Part shown: positions 15,152 through 22,063 of the stretch, piece after piece | How the letters are laid out: every line of letters starts with the position of its first letter | Position numbering within the stretch: the stretch's first letter is position 1 | NCBI RefSeq assembly: GCF_003667505.1 | Contig: NZ_RCVJ01000112.1 | Location: 1-42,591 of the forward strand | Length of the DNA stretch: 42,591 nt | DNA from: Micromonospora sp. BL4 | GTDB lineage: Bacteria > Actinomycetota > Actinomycetes > Mycobacteriales > Micromonosporaceae | Direction: 5' to 3' | Position numbers and translations under genes: made by a program | Notes under the pieces: model-generated | Told to the model about the DNA's origin: nothing | Databases searched by the model: none | Seen by the model: only the letters and a program-made list of their open reading frames with translations

Positions 15152-15869
15152 CAGGCACCGGGCTCGTGTAGGGCTGGTCGGGCAGGGGCACCTTGGACAG
15201 GTCACCGCCCTGTTCGGCGAGGGTCTTGATGAAGCTGAAGAAGCCGAGGATCGCGGTGCCGGCGGCTTGGATCTTCAGCGCCGCGTCGTTGACCTTCTTG
15301 ACCAGTTCGATGGCTTGCCAGGCGGCGACGCCGTAGCCGACGACGGCACCGGCGCCGGTCTCGATGAGCGCTGTGCCCGCGGCGGCGCTGACGCCGATGA
15401 TGATGGCCTTGTCGATCATCATCTTGACCAGGCCGCCGATCATGTCGGCCAGCAGCCAGATGGCGCGTGCGGCTTCGTGGTACTTCTCTTTGATCTCGAT
15501 GAGGACGAGGTTCTGCTGAACAAGTGCCTTCGTGAGCTGACGGAAGTAGACGAAGGCCGCGTCGGCGGCGTGCCCGTCCCACTGCTGGTCCATGTGGGAG
15601 GCGGTCAGGCTGGCGTTCTGACCGAGGGCCTGCAGGCTCTGGCCGAGGTTGCCGTAGGCGTCGCCCGCCTTGTAGAAGCTCTCCCAGTCTCCGACGAGGG
15701 CGTTGCTGATGGTGCCGATGACGTCGTACCCGGCGCAGTCCTTGATGATCTGGTTGACCCAGTGCGAGATGGAGATCGCGTCCAGGACGCCGATCGGGTT
15801 GGCGAAGCCCTTGGTCATTGTGGGATCGGGTTCGCTGGGCTCGACGAGGAGGTCCGTCGGCTCTCTCAC
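15138..15869 (-). CDS. WXG/ESX-type protein with C-terminal hydrophobic helices
   Basis: A 243-residue protein starting at GTG (GTGA overlap with the upstream gene). The first ~130 residues are helical, with VGDWESFYKAGDAYGNLGQS, then QQWDGHAADAA (W-x-G-like turn near residue 95) between two long helices as in WXG100/ESX substrates. YKAGD also matches a YxxxD export signal. Residues about 150-220 contain hydrophobic stretches (AIWLLADMIGGLVKMMIDKA, IIIGVSAAAGTALIE, AVVGYGVAAW, AILGFFSFI) that could insert into a membrane. The architecture resembles larger ESX substrates (PPE/EspB/LXG-like) without a recognisable toxin domain. It likely partners with the EspC-like protein encoded just before it. 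Confidence 0.75.
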   Translation of the reverse strand: MREPTDLLVEPSEPDPTMTKGFANPIGVLDAISISHWVNQIIKDCAGYDVIGTISNALVGDWESFYKAGDAYGNLGQSLQALGQNASLTASHMDQQWDGHAADAAFVYFRQLTKALVQQNLVLIEIKEKYHEAARAIWLLADMIGGLVKMMIDKAIIIGVSAAAGTALIETGAGAVVGYGVAAWQAIELVKKVNDAALKIQAAGTAILGFFSFIKTLAEQGGDLSKVPLPDQPYTSPVPDDAT

Positions 15870-16228
15870 GGCAGGTTCCCACCCGTCGGGTGCCCGCGGG
15901 GAAGCTCGTAGCCGCTGCGGTCGACGGTCGGGTAGGTCGCGTCCAGACGGGCCGCGCTGCCGGTGTCGGTGCGCCGGTAGTAGTCGGCGGTCTCCTGGAG
16001 CGCGTCGCGCGACTTGCCGAGCAGCTCCATCAGGTGGGTGAGCCGCTTGGTCATCTCGTCGACGAGCTTCTGGTGTGCGGGCCACGCTTCGTTGAGCAGA
16101 CCCTGGTCGTGCCAGGCCAGGTCGGTGTGCTTGAGCATGTACGCCTTGGCGGTCTGGGCGTCGAGGGCGGCGTCGTTGACGCGGGCAGCGGCGCTCTCCA
16201 AGGCGCTGGGCTCGACGGAGAAGCTCAC
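15866..16228 (-). CDS. EspC/WXG100-like type VII secretion substrate
   Basis: A 120-residue helical protein: SFSVEPSALESAAARVNDAA at the N-terminus, then a W-containing turn region (LAWHDQGLLNEAWPAHQKLV) and a second long helix. At the end of that helix is Y84-R-R-T-D88, the YxxxD/E general signal for ESX/type VII export. The size and layout fit EspC/WXG100-like proteins that dimerise with a larger partner, here probably the next gene. GTG start overlaps the stop of the upstream membrane protein. The core ESX machine (EccC/EccD) is not in this window, so it must be elsewhere. Confidence 0.8.
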   Translation of the reverse strand: MSFSVEPSALESAAARVNDAALDAQTAKAYMLKHTDLAWHDQGLLNEAWPAHQKLVDEMTKRLTHLMELLGKSRDALQETADYYRRTDTGSAARLDATYPTVDRSGYELPRGHPTGGNLP

Positions 16229-16590
16229 GACAGCCGGTCCCCGATGATGCCGGTCACCACGAGCAGGACCGCGGCAACGAGCAGCGCGAGGGCCATGATC
16301 CGGCCGCGCCGTTTCGACTCCGCGTTGGCGCTCGCTCGGTAGACACCGAGGCCGGCCACGGCAGCCACCCCGAGAGGTGTCGCTACCGACATGAAGCGGA
16401 AGAACGACCAACCGCTGAAGGTGCCGTCGTCCCCGACTATCGCCAGCTGGTAGGCCAGGAAGCCGAGGCCGACCACGCAGAAGAAGAACAGCACCATCGA
16501 CACCAGGGCGACGCTCTTGCGGAAGTCGTGCCACTGATCCAGCTTGTCCGGCACCGCCGCCGCCCGATCCGTCCGCCCCGTCTCACCCAC
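16225..16590 (-). CDS. Small three-TM membrane protein, first gene of the ESX-like operon
   Basis: A 121-residue membrane protein. A charged N-terminal cytoplasmic stretch (ETGRTDRAAAVPDKLDQWHD) leads to TM1 (VALVSMVLFFFCVVGLGFLA), TM2 (FFRFMSVATPLGVAAVAGLG) and TM3 (MALALLVAAVLLVVTGIIG), separated by a short loop with DDGTFSGW and a basic ESKRRGR loop. GTG 16590 is the most likely start; longer in-frame versions run into GC-rich noise. It overlaps the next gene by GTGA and heads the five-gene operon, divergent from the HEAT-like protein. It could anchor or protect the exported partners at the membrane. Family not recognised. Confidence 0.72.
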   Translation of the reverse strand: MGETGRTDRAAAVPDKLDQWHDFRKSVALVSMVLFFFCVVGLGFLAYQLAIVGDDGTFSGWSFFRFMSVATPLGVAAVAGLGVYRASANAESKRRGRIMALALLVAAVLLVVTGIIGDRLS

Positions 16591-16717
16591 GACCGCACCA
16601 TGCCACAGCCTCACCACGGACCGCGACCCCGTCTTCACCCCGCACGAATCGATGTCGGGAAGTGGGCTGCTGGTAGACCAGAAGGGCCGGGCCGACCGCG
16701 CCGCCGAAGGACGAGGA

Positions 16718-17074
16718 ATGAGCACACAGCGCAGTTACTACGAGCCGGCGCCGGCAAGCCACGACGGCGCCACGGCCGCGCTCGCCGCGGGTGACATCGA
16801 CGCTCTCACCGACTCGATGGTCGGGCTGGCCCTGCACGACGCGGACTGGCGCTGGTGCCAGGACTTCTACCTGGGGCTGCTGGACCACCCGGAGGAGGAT
16901 GTCCGGGCCACCGCGGCGATCTGCCTCGGTCATCTGGCCCGCATCCACCGTCGGCTCGACACCGACCGGGTCATGCCAGCCCTGCGCGCCCGACTGCGCG
17001 ACCCGGCCGTCGGCGGCACGGTGGAGGACGCCATCGCCGACAACGAGCAGTTCCTCGGCCTTCCGCCCGGATAG
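16718..17074 (+). CDS. HEAT-repeat-like small protein
   Basis: A 118-residue helical protein with HEAT-type helix pairs: AALAAGDIDALTDSMVGLAL, WCQDFYLGLLDHPEEDVRAT (the 'D/E-x-x-V-R' turn of HEAT repeats), AAICLGHLARIHRRLDTDR and VMPALRARLRDPAVGGT. The start ATG 16718 is preceded by GAGGA. It is divergent from the ESX-like operon, 127 bp away. HEAT-like small proteins are common in actinomycete effector/immunity clusters, so it may be an immunity or scaffold partner; this is inference from position. Confidence 0.7.
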   Translation: MSTQRSYYEPAPASHDGATAALAAGDIDALTDSMVGLALHDADWRWCQDFYLGLLDHPEEDVRATAAICLGHLARIHRRLDTDRVMPALRARLRDPAVGGTVEDAIADNEQFLGLPPG

Positions 17075-17118
17075 GCGACCCTTCGTCCAGCCGCCCTGCG
17101 CCGGTCCAGCACGCTCCC

Positions 17119-17149
17119 TTGACCTCAAGGGTGCTTGAACTTCTACGGT
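17119..17149 (+). promoter_or_regulatory. MerR-type promoter/operator
   Basis: TTGACC (-35 like, 17119-17124) and TACGGT (-10 like, 17144-17149) are separated by 19 bp, the over-long spacer typical of MerR-family promoters. The spacer carries a dyad, ACCTCAAG (17122-17129) and CTTGAACT (17134-17141), matching 6 of 8 positions as an inverted repeat. The promoter lies about 38 bp before the start of the winged-helix gene at 17187. No MerR gene is visible nearby. Confidence 0.7.
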
Positions 17150-17186
17150 GATCGCGTTCGCTCGTCGCCGACAAGGAGCCTGGGCC

Positions 17187-17639
17187 ATGATCACGGAGTA
17201 CACCCACGAGAGGCTGGCCGCGCAGCCCATCGGTTACTGGAGCGGCGAGGCGTACCGTGCCGTGGTCGGACGCATCCGGGCGGAGCTTGCCGTGGAGCAG
17301 CTCACCCAGCCGCACTGGTGGACGCTCAACCACGTGGCCGGCGCCCCCGGCAGGTGGAGTCGTAGCGAACTCGCCGAACGCCTCGCCCCCTTCGACGACC
17401 TCAACATCGATTTCGCGGAGGTCTTCGACGACCTGGTCGCGCGGGGTTGGATGAGCGAGCAGGCCGGCACCCTGTCCCTCACCGAGGCCGGGGAGGCTGG
17501 GCGCCTCCGCGCCAAGGAGCGAAACGCGCGGGCGCACGAGCAGATGCACCAGGGCATCGCGACAGACGACTATGTGGCGGCCCTCAACGTGCTGCGCCGC
17601 ATGATCGCCAACCTGGGCGGCAACAGCGACCTTCCCTGA
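17187..17639 (+). CDS. MarR-like winged-helix protein
   Basis: A 150-residue soluble protein. Residues about 60-125 show a MarR-type winged helix: SRSELAERLAPFDDLNIDFAEVF, then a recognition-like helix and wing VARGWMSEQAGTLSLTEAGEAGRLRA with the family 'L-T-E-x-G' element. A ribosome-binding site AAGGAG (17173-17178) fits the ATG at 17187. It is preceded by a MerR-type promoter, so its level probably responds to a MerR sensor of oxidative or drug stress. MarR proteins repress efflux or degradation genes; the nearest candidate targets are the LtrA-like gene downstream, but no operator was found. Confidence 0.75.
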   Translation: MITEYTHERLAAQPIGYWSGEAYRAVVGRIRAELAVEQLTQPHWWTLNHVAGAPGRWSRSELAERLAPFDDLNIDFAEVFDDLVARGWMSEQAGTLSLTEAGEAGRLRAKERNARAHEQMHQGIATDDYVAALNVLRRMIANLGGNSDLP

Positions 17640-17828
17640 GCTGTCAGGGCCGGGGGCAGCCCGATACTCGGACCAGGCCGACGAACTGATCGATCCGGCG
17701 GCGACCTGGTGAAGGACCTGATCGGCCTGCACCGGATGACGCGGCCCCGGCTGCGGATCCGGGTTCATCGGTCTCGCCACGTGGTACGAATGCCTCATTA
17801 CGGGCATGAGCCACAGGACGGGCGACCG

Positions 17829-19010
17829 ATGACGACGAGCAGGGCGGGCAGGCTGCTGCGGAAGCCCGAGGATCCGCAACGGGCGACGTTCCTGGAGTTG
17901 TTCTTCGACCTGGCGTTCGTCTACGTGCTCACCCAACTCTCGCGGGTGCTCAGCCAGGACCTCACGTGGCGCGGGGCCTTCCACATGCTGGTGTTGCTGC
18001 TGGCGGTGTGGTGGGTCTGGTGCAGCACGGCGACGGTCCCGGACCGGTTCGACCCGCAGCGGCCGACGATACAGCTGCTGGTCATCGCGACCCTGGTCGG
18101 CAGCCTGGTGATGGCTGTCGCGCTGCCGGCGGTGTTCGGCGCGCAGGGCCTGATCTTCGCGGGCGCGTACGTCGCGGTCCAGGTCGGTCGCAGCCTCGGC
18201 CTTCTCATCGCCCTGCGGGGCCACGAGTTGCAGCGCGGCGCCCTACGGGTACTCATCTGGTTCTGCGTATCGGCCGTGCCGTGGATCGCGGGAGCGCTGG
18301 TGCACGGCACCGCCCGCGAGGCACTGTGGGCGCTGGCGGTGGCCATCGACTACCTGGCGGGGAAGCTCCGCTACCGCACACCGGGCCTGGGCCGCTCACC
18401 GCCCGCGGAGTTGCCGAGCGCGGCCGAGCACCTGGCCGAGCGCCACCGACAGTTCTTCATCATCGCGCTCGGCGAGTTGATCCTGGTCTCCGCTTCGACC
18501 CTTGGCGGCAGTGGCTTCGCGACCGACCGGACCGCGGCGTTCCTGGTGTCGATCGCCACCACGGTGCTGCTCTGGCGGATCTACATCTACCGCGCCGGCG
18601 AGTTGTCGGCCGCAGCCATCGGGGGCTCCCCCGATCCGGCCCGCCTCGGCCTGTCGGCGTTCTACGCCCATCTGGTCATGGTGACCGGCGTCGTCGTCAC
18701 CGCGGTCGGCGCCGAACTCGTCATCGCCCATCCAACCGGGCACGCAAAGATGGCCTGGATCGCCGTCATCCTCGGCGGGCCCGCGCTGTTTCTGGCCGGG
18801 CGTGCCCGCTTCGAGTACGCGGTCTTCAGCCGGGTCTCCCGGGATCGACCGCTGGGGCTGCTCGCGTTGGCCGTCCTGGCACCGGTGATGCTTCTCGTAC
18901 CACCGCTCGTGGCCGCCCTCGCCGCCACCGCGGTCCTGGCCGGGGTCGCCGTCGCGGACGCCGCCGGCGCGCGAGGGCGTCCACCCGAGCCGCCGTCGCC
19001 ACCCGGATAG
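17829..19010 (+). CDS. LtrA-family ('low temperature requirement A') membrane protein, copy 1
   Basis: A 393-residue polytopic membrane protein with about 11 TM segments. The N-terminal signature ATFLELFFDLAFVYVLTQLS is the LtrA motif. AEHLAERHRQFFIIALGELI is the conserved central H-x-x-E-R-H-x-x-F/I-x-x-x-x-G-E stretch. ALVHGTAREALWALAVAIDY is typical of the family. LtrA proteins were named for Listeria low-temperature growth; the molecular function is not established. ATG 17829 lies just before the MTTSRAGR start typical of this group. A second paralogue, on the opposite strand, lies 1.2 kb away with a P1 peptidase gene between them. Confidence 0.88.
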   Translation: MTTSRAGRLLRKPEDPQRATFLELFFDLAFVYVLTQLSRVLSQDLTWRGAFHMLVLLLAVWWVWCSTATVPDRFDPQRPTIQLLVIATLVGSLVMAVALPAVFGAQGLIFAGAYVAVQVGRSLGLLIALRGHELQRGALRVLIWFCVSAVPWIAGALVHGTAREALWALAVAIDYLAGKLRYRTPGLGRSPPAELPSAAEHLAERHRQFFIIALGELILVSASTLGGSGFATDRTAAFLVSIATTVLLWRIYIYRAGELSAAAIGGSPDPARLGLSAFYAHLVMVTGVVVTAVGAELVIAHPTGHAKMAWIAVILGGPALFLAGRARFEYAVFSRVSRDRPLGLLALAVLAPVMLLVPPLVAALAATAVLAGVAVADAAGARGRPPEPPSPPG

Positions 19011-19087
19011 CCCGGGCGTGCTCTTGTCGGGCAGGTTCCGCGAGGATTCCCGCATCGCCGCAGTGCAACAACGACGACAGGAACCTC

Positions 19088-20131
19088 ATGGACCAGTTGA
19101 GCCGCCGCGCCCGCGACCTCGGGATCGTGGTCGGGCCGCTGCCCACCGGGCGGCACAACGCGATCACCGACGTCGACGGAGTCCTGGTCGGGCACACCAC
19201 CGTCGACGACGGCGCCGATCTGCACACCGGCGTCACCGCGGTCGTACCGAGTCAGCTCGGCCCCGGACGCTGGACCCTGTCGGCCGCCGTGTACTCCGGC
19301 AACGGCCACGGGAAGCTCGTCGGCTCGACACAGGTCGACGAACTCGGCGTACTGGAGTCACCGATCGTCCTGACCGCCACGCTGTCCGTCTTCCGGGCGG
19401 CGGACGCGCTGCTCAGTCACCTGATGGACCGTCGCCCCGACGGCCTGTCGTTCAACCCCCTGGTCGGCGAGACCAACGACGGCCACCTCTCTGACATCCG
19501 CCGCCGGCCGATCACCGAGGAACACGTGCTCGCCGCCGTCACCGGGGCGTCCGACGGGCCACCGGCGGAGGGCTGCGTCGGGGCCGGCACCGGCACCACG
19601 GCCCTGGGCTTCAAGGGCGGCATCGGTACGTCGTCGAGGACGGTACGGGTCGCCGACCGACCGGGGACGGTCGGCGCCCTCGTCCAGTCCAACTTCGGCG
19701 GAGTGCTCACCGCCCTCGGCGTCCCGCTGCCGGTCTGTGAGCTGATCCCGGACGCCGACCGGACCGAACCGTCCGGCAACTCCTGCATGATCGTGGTCGC
19801 CACCGACGTACCCCTGGACGCCCGGCAGCTCGGACGGCTCGCCCGGCGGGCGGTCTTCGCGATGGGCCGGGTCGGGGCGTCCTACAGCAACGGCAGCGGC
19901 GACTACGCGATCGCGTTCAGCACCGCGCAGCCGGACCAACGACCAATCCCGGACGGGGAGATCAACCCGGTCTTCGCCGCCGTCCTGGACTCGGTCGAGG
20001 AAGCGCTGCTCAACTCGCTCTTCACCGCCGCCACCACCACCGGTGTGGCCGGTCGTACCAGTCACGCCGTGCCACACGGGGCGGTGGTCCGGCGGTTGTC
20101 GGCGGCCGGCCGGCTGGTAGCGCCAGCCTGA
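19088..20131 (+). CDS. P1/DmpA-family (S58) peptidase
   Basis: A 347-residue self-cleaving N-terminal nucleophile hydrolase. The nucleophile region GNSCMIVVATDVPL (Ser232) matches the family element around the autoprocessing Ser of DmpA/BapA beta-aminopeptidases. GRHNAITDVDGVLVGHTTV at the start and NPLVGETNDGHLSDI are also family features, as is FKGGIGTSSRTV. Such enzymes release N-terminal amino acids, including D- or beta-amino acids, after self-cleavage into two chains. The residue before the nucleophile is Asn rather than the Gly I expect from DmpA. ATG 19088 is chosen by family start. Confidence 0.88.
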   Translation: MDQLSRRARDLGIVVGPLPTGRHNAITDVDGVLVGHTTVDDGADLHTGVTAVVPSQLGPGRWTLSAAVYSGNGHGKLVGSTQVDELGVLESPIVLTATLSVFRAADALLSHLMDRRPDGLSFNPLVGETNDGHLSDIRRRPITEEHVLAAVTGASDGPPAEGCVGAGTGTTALGFKGGIGTSSRTVRVADRPGTVGALVQSNFGGVLTALGVPLPVCELIPDADRTEPSGNSCMIVVATDVPLDARQLGRLARRAVFAMGRVGASYSNGSGDYAIAFSTAQPDQRPIPDGEINPVFAAVLDSVEEALLNSLFTAATTTGVAGRTSHAVPHGAVVRRLSAAGRLVAPA

Positions 20132-20177
20132 TCCACGCCGTGGAGTTGACGCCGGCCATCGAGCCAGGCACCGATCG

Positions 20178-21338
20178 TCAACGGGCTCGGGTACGAGCGC
20201 CGGTGAAGATGCCCGCCTGGTCCAGGACGGCCACCACGATCAGCACCCCGGCGGCGATCGCGCTGACCGCGACCAACGGCAGGCGCACGGCGATCGCTGC
20301 GCCGACCAGGATGAACAGGCCGATCACCCGTGGCCAGGAGAGTCTCCGGTGGATCGCCAGGGAGAACAGGATCCGCCCGACGAGGAAGAGGGTGGGTCCG
20401 CCCAGGATGACCACGACAGCGGTCGTGCCGCCGATCTCGGTGGGGTGGGCGATGCTCAGTTCGGCCCCGACCGCGGTCGCCACTACTCCGGCGATCATCA
20501 CCAGGTGCAGGTAGCCGGTGGTGACCCCGAGCCGGGACGGCTCGGCGTTCTCGATGGCCGGGCCCAGGCGCTGGCCGGCGGGCGTCACGTAGAGCAGACC
20601 GATCAGCACGGCGGTGGTGAAGACCAGCAGGAACGCGGCGGTCTCCGGGAGGCTGAGGCGGGTGCCGGTATACGTGAGGCCGGCGACCAGGACGAGTTCG
20701 CCCAGCGCGATGATCATGATCTGCTGGTACCGCTCGGCGAAATGCTCACCGGCGAGGTGCAGCTCCTGCTGCCGGGCCCGACCCAGCCGGGGCGTCGGCC
20801 AGCCCAGTCGCGGGCCGGTGAGATCGATCGCGAGGGCGAGCAGCCAGAGCGGCACCCGCCATTCCGGCACGAACGCGCCGGCCAGCCACGGTACGGCGGA
20901 GACGCTGTACCAGCAGAGGACCCGCAGCGCCCGGCTCTGCCGCGGGTGGCCGCGCAGTGCGAGGGCGGTGACCGTGCCCCGGAGGAGATGGACCGCGACG
21001 TACGAGCCGGCGAAGAGCAGGCCCCGCCCGTCCAGCGCCTGCGGGACCGCGACCCCGGCCAGCAGGCTGCCCAGCGTGGCGCCGACCAGCAGCCCCCGGA
21101 TCGCCTGGGTCTCCGGGTCGTACCAGTCGGTCAGCCAGGTGGTGGACACCCAGATCCACCAGACCCCGGTCAGGAGCAGCGCGGTCCGCAGCGCCCCCAT
21201 CAGGGTGAGGTCGGCGAGGAAATGCTGGGCCAGCTGGCTGAGGGCGAGGACGAACGCCAGGTCGAAGAAGAGCTCCAGGAAGGACGCGCTGAGCGGCACG
21301 TTCCGTCCTCGCAGCACCCGTTCGGGCCGGCTCACCAT
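20178..21338 (-). CDS. LtrA-family membrane protein, copy 2
   Basis: A 386-residue paralogue of the LtrA-like gene at 17829, in opposite orientation. It has the same signature SASFLELFFDLAFVLALSQL, the central GEHFAERYQQIMIIALGELVL and about 11 TM segments, and ends in a basic tail. The ATG at 21338 follows GGAAGGAGC (on the minus strand), a good ribosome-binding site, so it is preferred over a longer in-frame start at 21413. Its convergent neighbour is the P1 peptidase. Its function, like copy 1, is not established beyond the family. Confidence 0.88.
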   Translation of the reverse strand: MVSRPERVLRGRNVPLSASFLELFFDLAFVLALSQLAQHFLADLTLMGALRTALLLTGVWWIWVSTTWLTDWYDPETQAIRGLLVGATLGSLLAGVAVPQALDGRGLLFAGSYVAVHLLRGTVTALALRGHPRQSRALRVLCWYSVSAVPWLAGAFVPEWRVPLWLLALAIDLTGPRLGWPTPRLGRARQQELHLAGEHFAERYQQIMIIALGELVLVAGLTYTGTRLSLPETAAFLLVFTTAVLIGLLYVTPAGQRLGPAIENAEPSRLGVTTGYLHLVMIAGVVATAVGAELSIAHPTEIGGTTAVVVILGGPTLFLVGRILFSLAIHRRLSWPRVIGLFILVGAAIAVRLPLVAVSAIAAGVLIVVAVLDQAGIFTGARTRAR

Positions 21339-21511
21339 CAGCGCTCCTTCCGGTGGCACGCCCTGCGTCCGTCGTACCACCCGGGACCGGCGGCCGACGG
21401 CGAAAGCGGGCAACCGGGCGGGCGGGGTGCGGCCGGTTCCGCAGCGGCCGCATCCTGACCTCGCGGCGGGGGGCTGGTCGCCCCGCCGTGTCGTTGATCC
21501 GGTTGTAGCCC

Positions 21512-21538
21512 GCCCCCACCAGGGACGACGGTGGGGGC
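21512..21538. promoter_or_regulatory. Inverted repeat upstream of the zinc-ribbon gene
   Basis: GCCCCCACC (21512-21520) and GGTGGGGGC (21530-21538) are a perfect 9-bp inverted repeat with a 9-bp spacer, 23 bp before the start at 21562 in the divergent intergenic region. It could be a leader hairpin or an operator. Confidence 0.4.
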
Positions 21539-21561
21539 ACCGACCGTCGAGGGGGACGCCG

Positions 21562-22026
21562 ATGACCAGTCAGCGGGAGACCGTGCAGGTCGACCACGAC
21601 CTGTTCCGCGCCGTGTACGACTCGCCCGCGTCGCTGCCGGGCCGGCACCGGTGGACCACCCCGGAATCGGACGTCCGGCGACTGGAGAAGCTGCTCGGCA
21701 TGCCGGCGCGCACCATCGGCGCCCCGCTCTGGGTCAGCGGCGACGAGCCGGACTGCCCGAAGTGCGGCCGGCGGATCACCTGGTACGACATCGTCTCGTC
21801 GGCGCTCTCCGGCCTGCACGACAAGGCCATGATCGCCACCGTCATCCTCGGCGAACGCAAGTACGTCAACACCGAGATCCCGGACGCCATCCCCGGTGTG
21901 CGCTGCGCCGACTGCCACACCGCGATCGACGGCCTGCGCAGTTTCAAGTGCCACAACTGGGCGTACGCCTTCGAGGCGCTGGAGGCCGTCCGCGAACGGA
22001 TGGCCGGGGGCCTCGGGCCGACCTGA
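21562..22026 (+). CDS. Putative zinc-ribbon protein, unknown function
   Basis: A 154-residue soluble protein. Two pairs of cysteines, DCPKCGRR and RCADCHTA, about 45 residues apart suggest a single zinc site; a third Cys-His pair (FKCHNW) follows. The N-terminus has a DNA- or ligand-like motif pattern (RWTTPESDVRRLEKLLGMPA), and WVSGDEPDCPKCGRRITWYD marks the core. GGGGGAC lies just upstream of ATG 21562. The family is not recognised; regulatory or enzyme-accessory roles are both possible. It diverges from the LtrA gene and converges with the GH65 gene. Confidence 0.7.
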   Translation: MTSQRETVQVDHDLFRAVYDSPASLPGRHRWTTPESDVRRLEKLLGMPARTIGAPLWVSGDEPDCPKCGRRITWYDIVSSALSGLHDKAMIATVILGERKYVNTEIPDAIPGVRCADCHTAIDGLRSFKCHNWAYAFEALEAVRERMAGGLGPT

Positions 22027-22063
22027 CCGTCGCCTGCGTACACGAGCAGCGGGTGGCGGCAGG

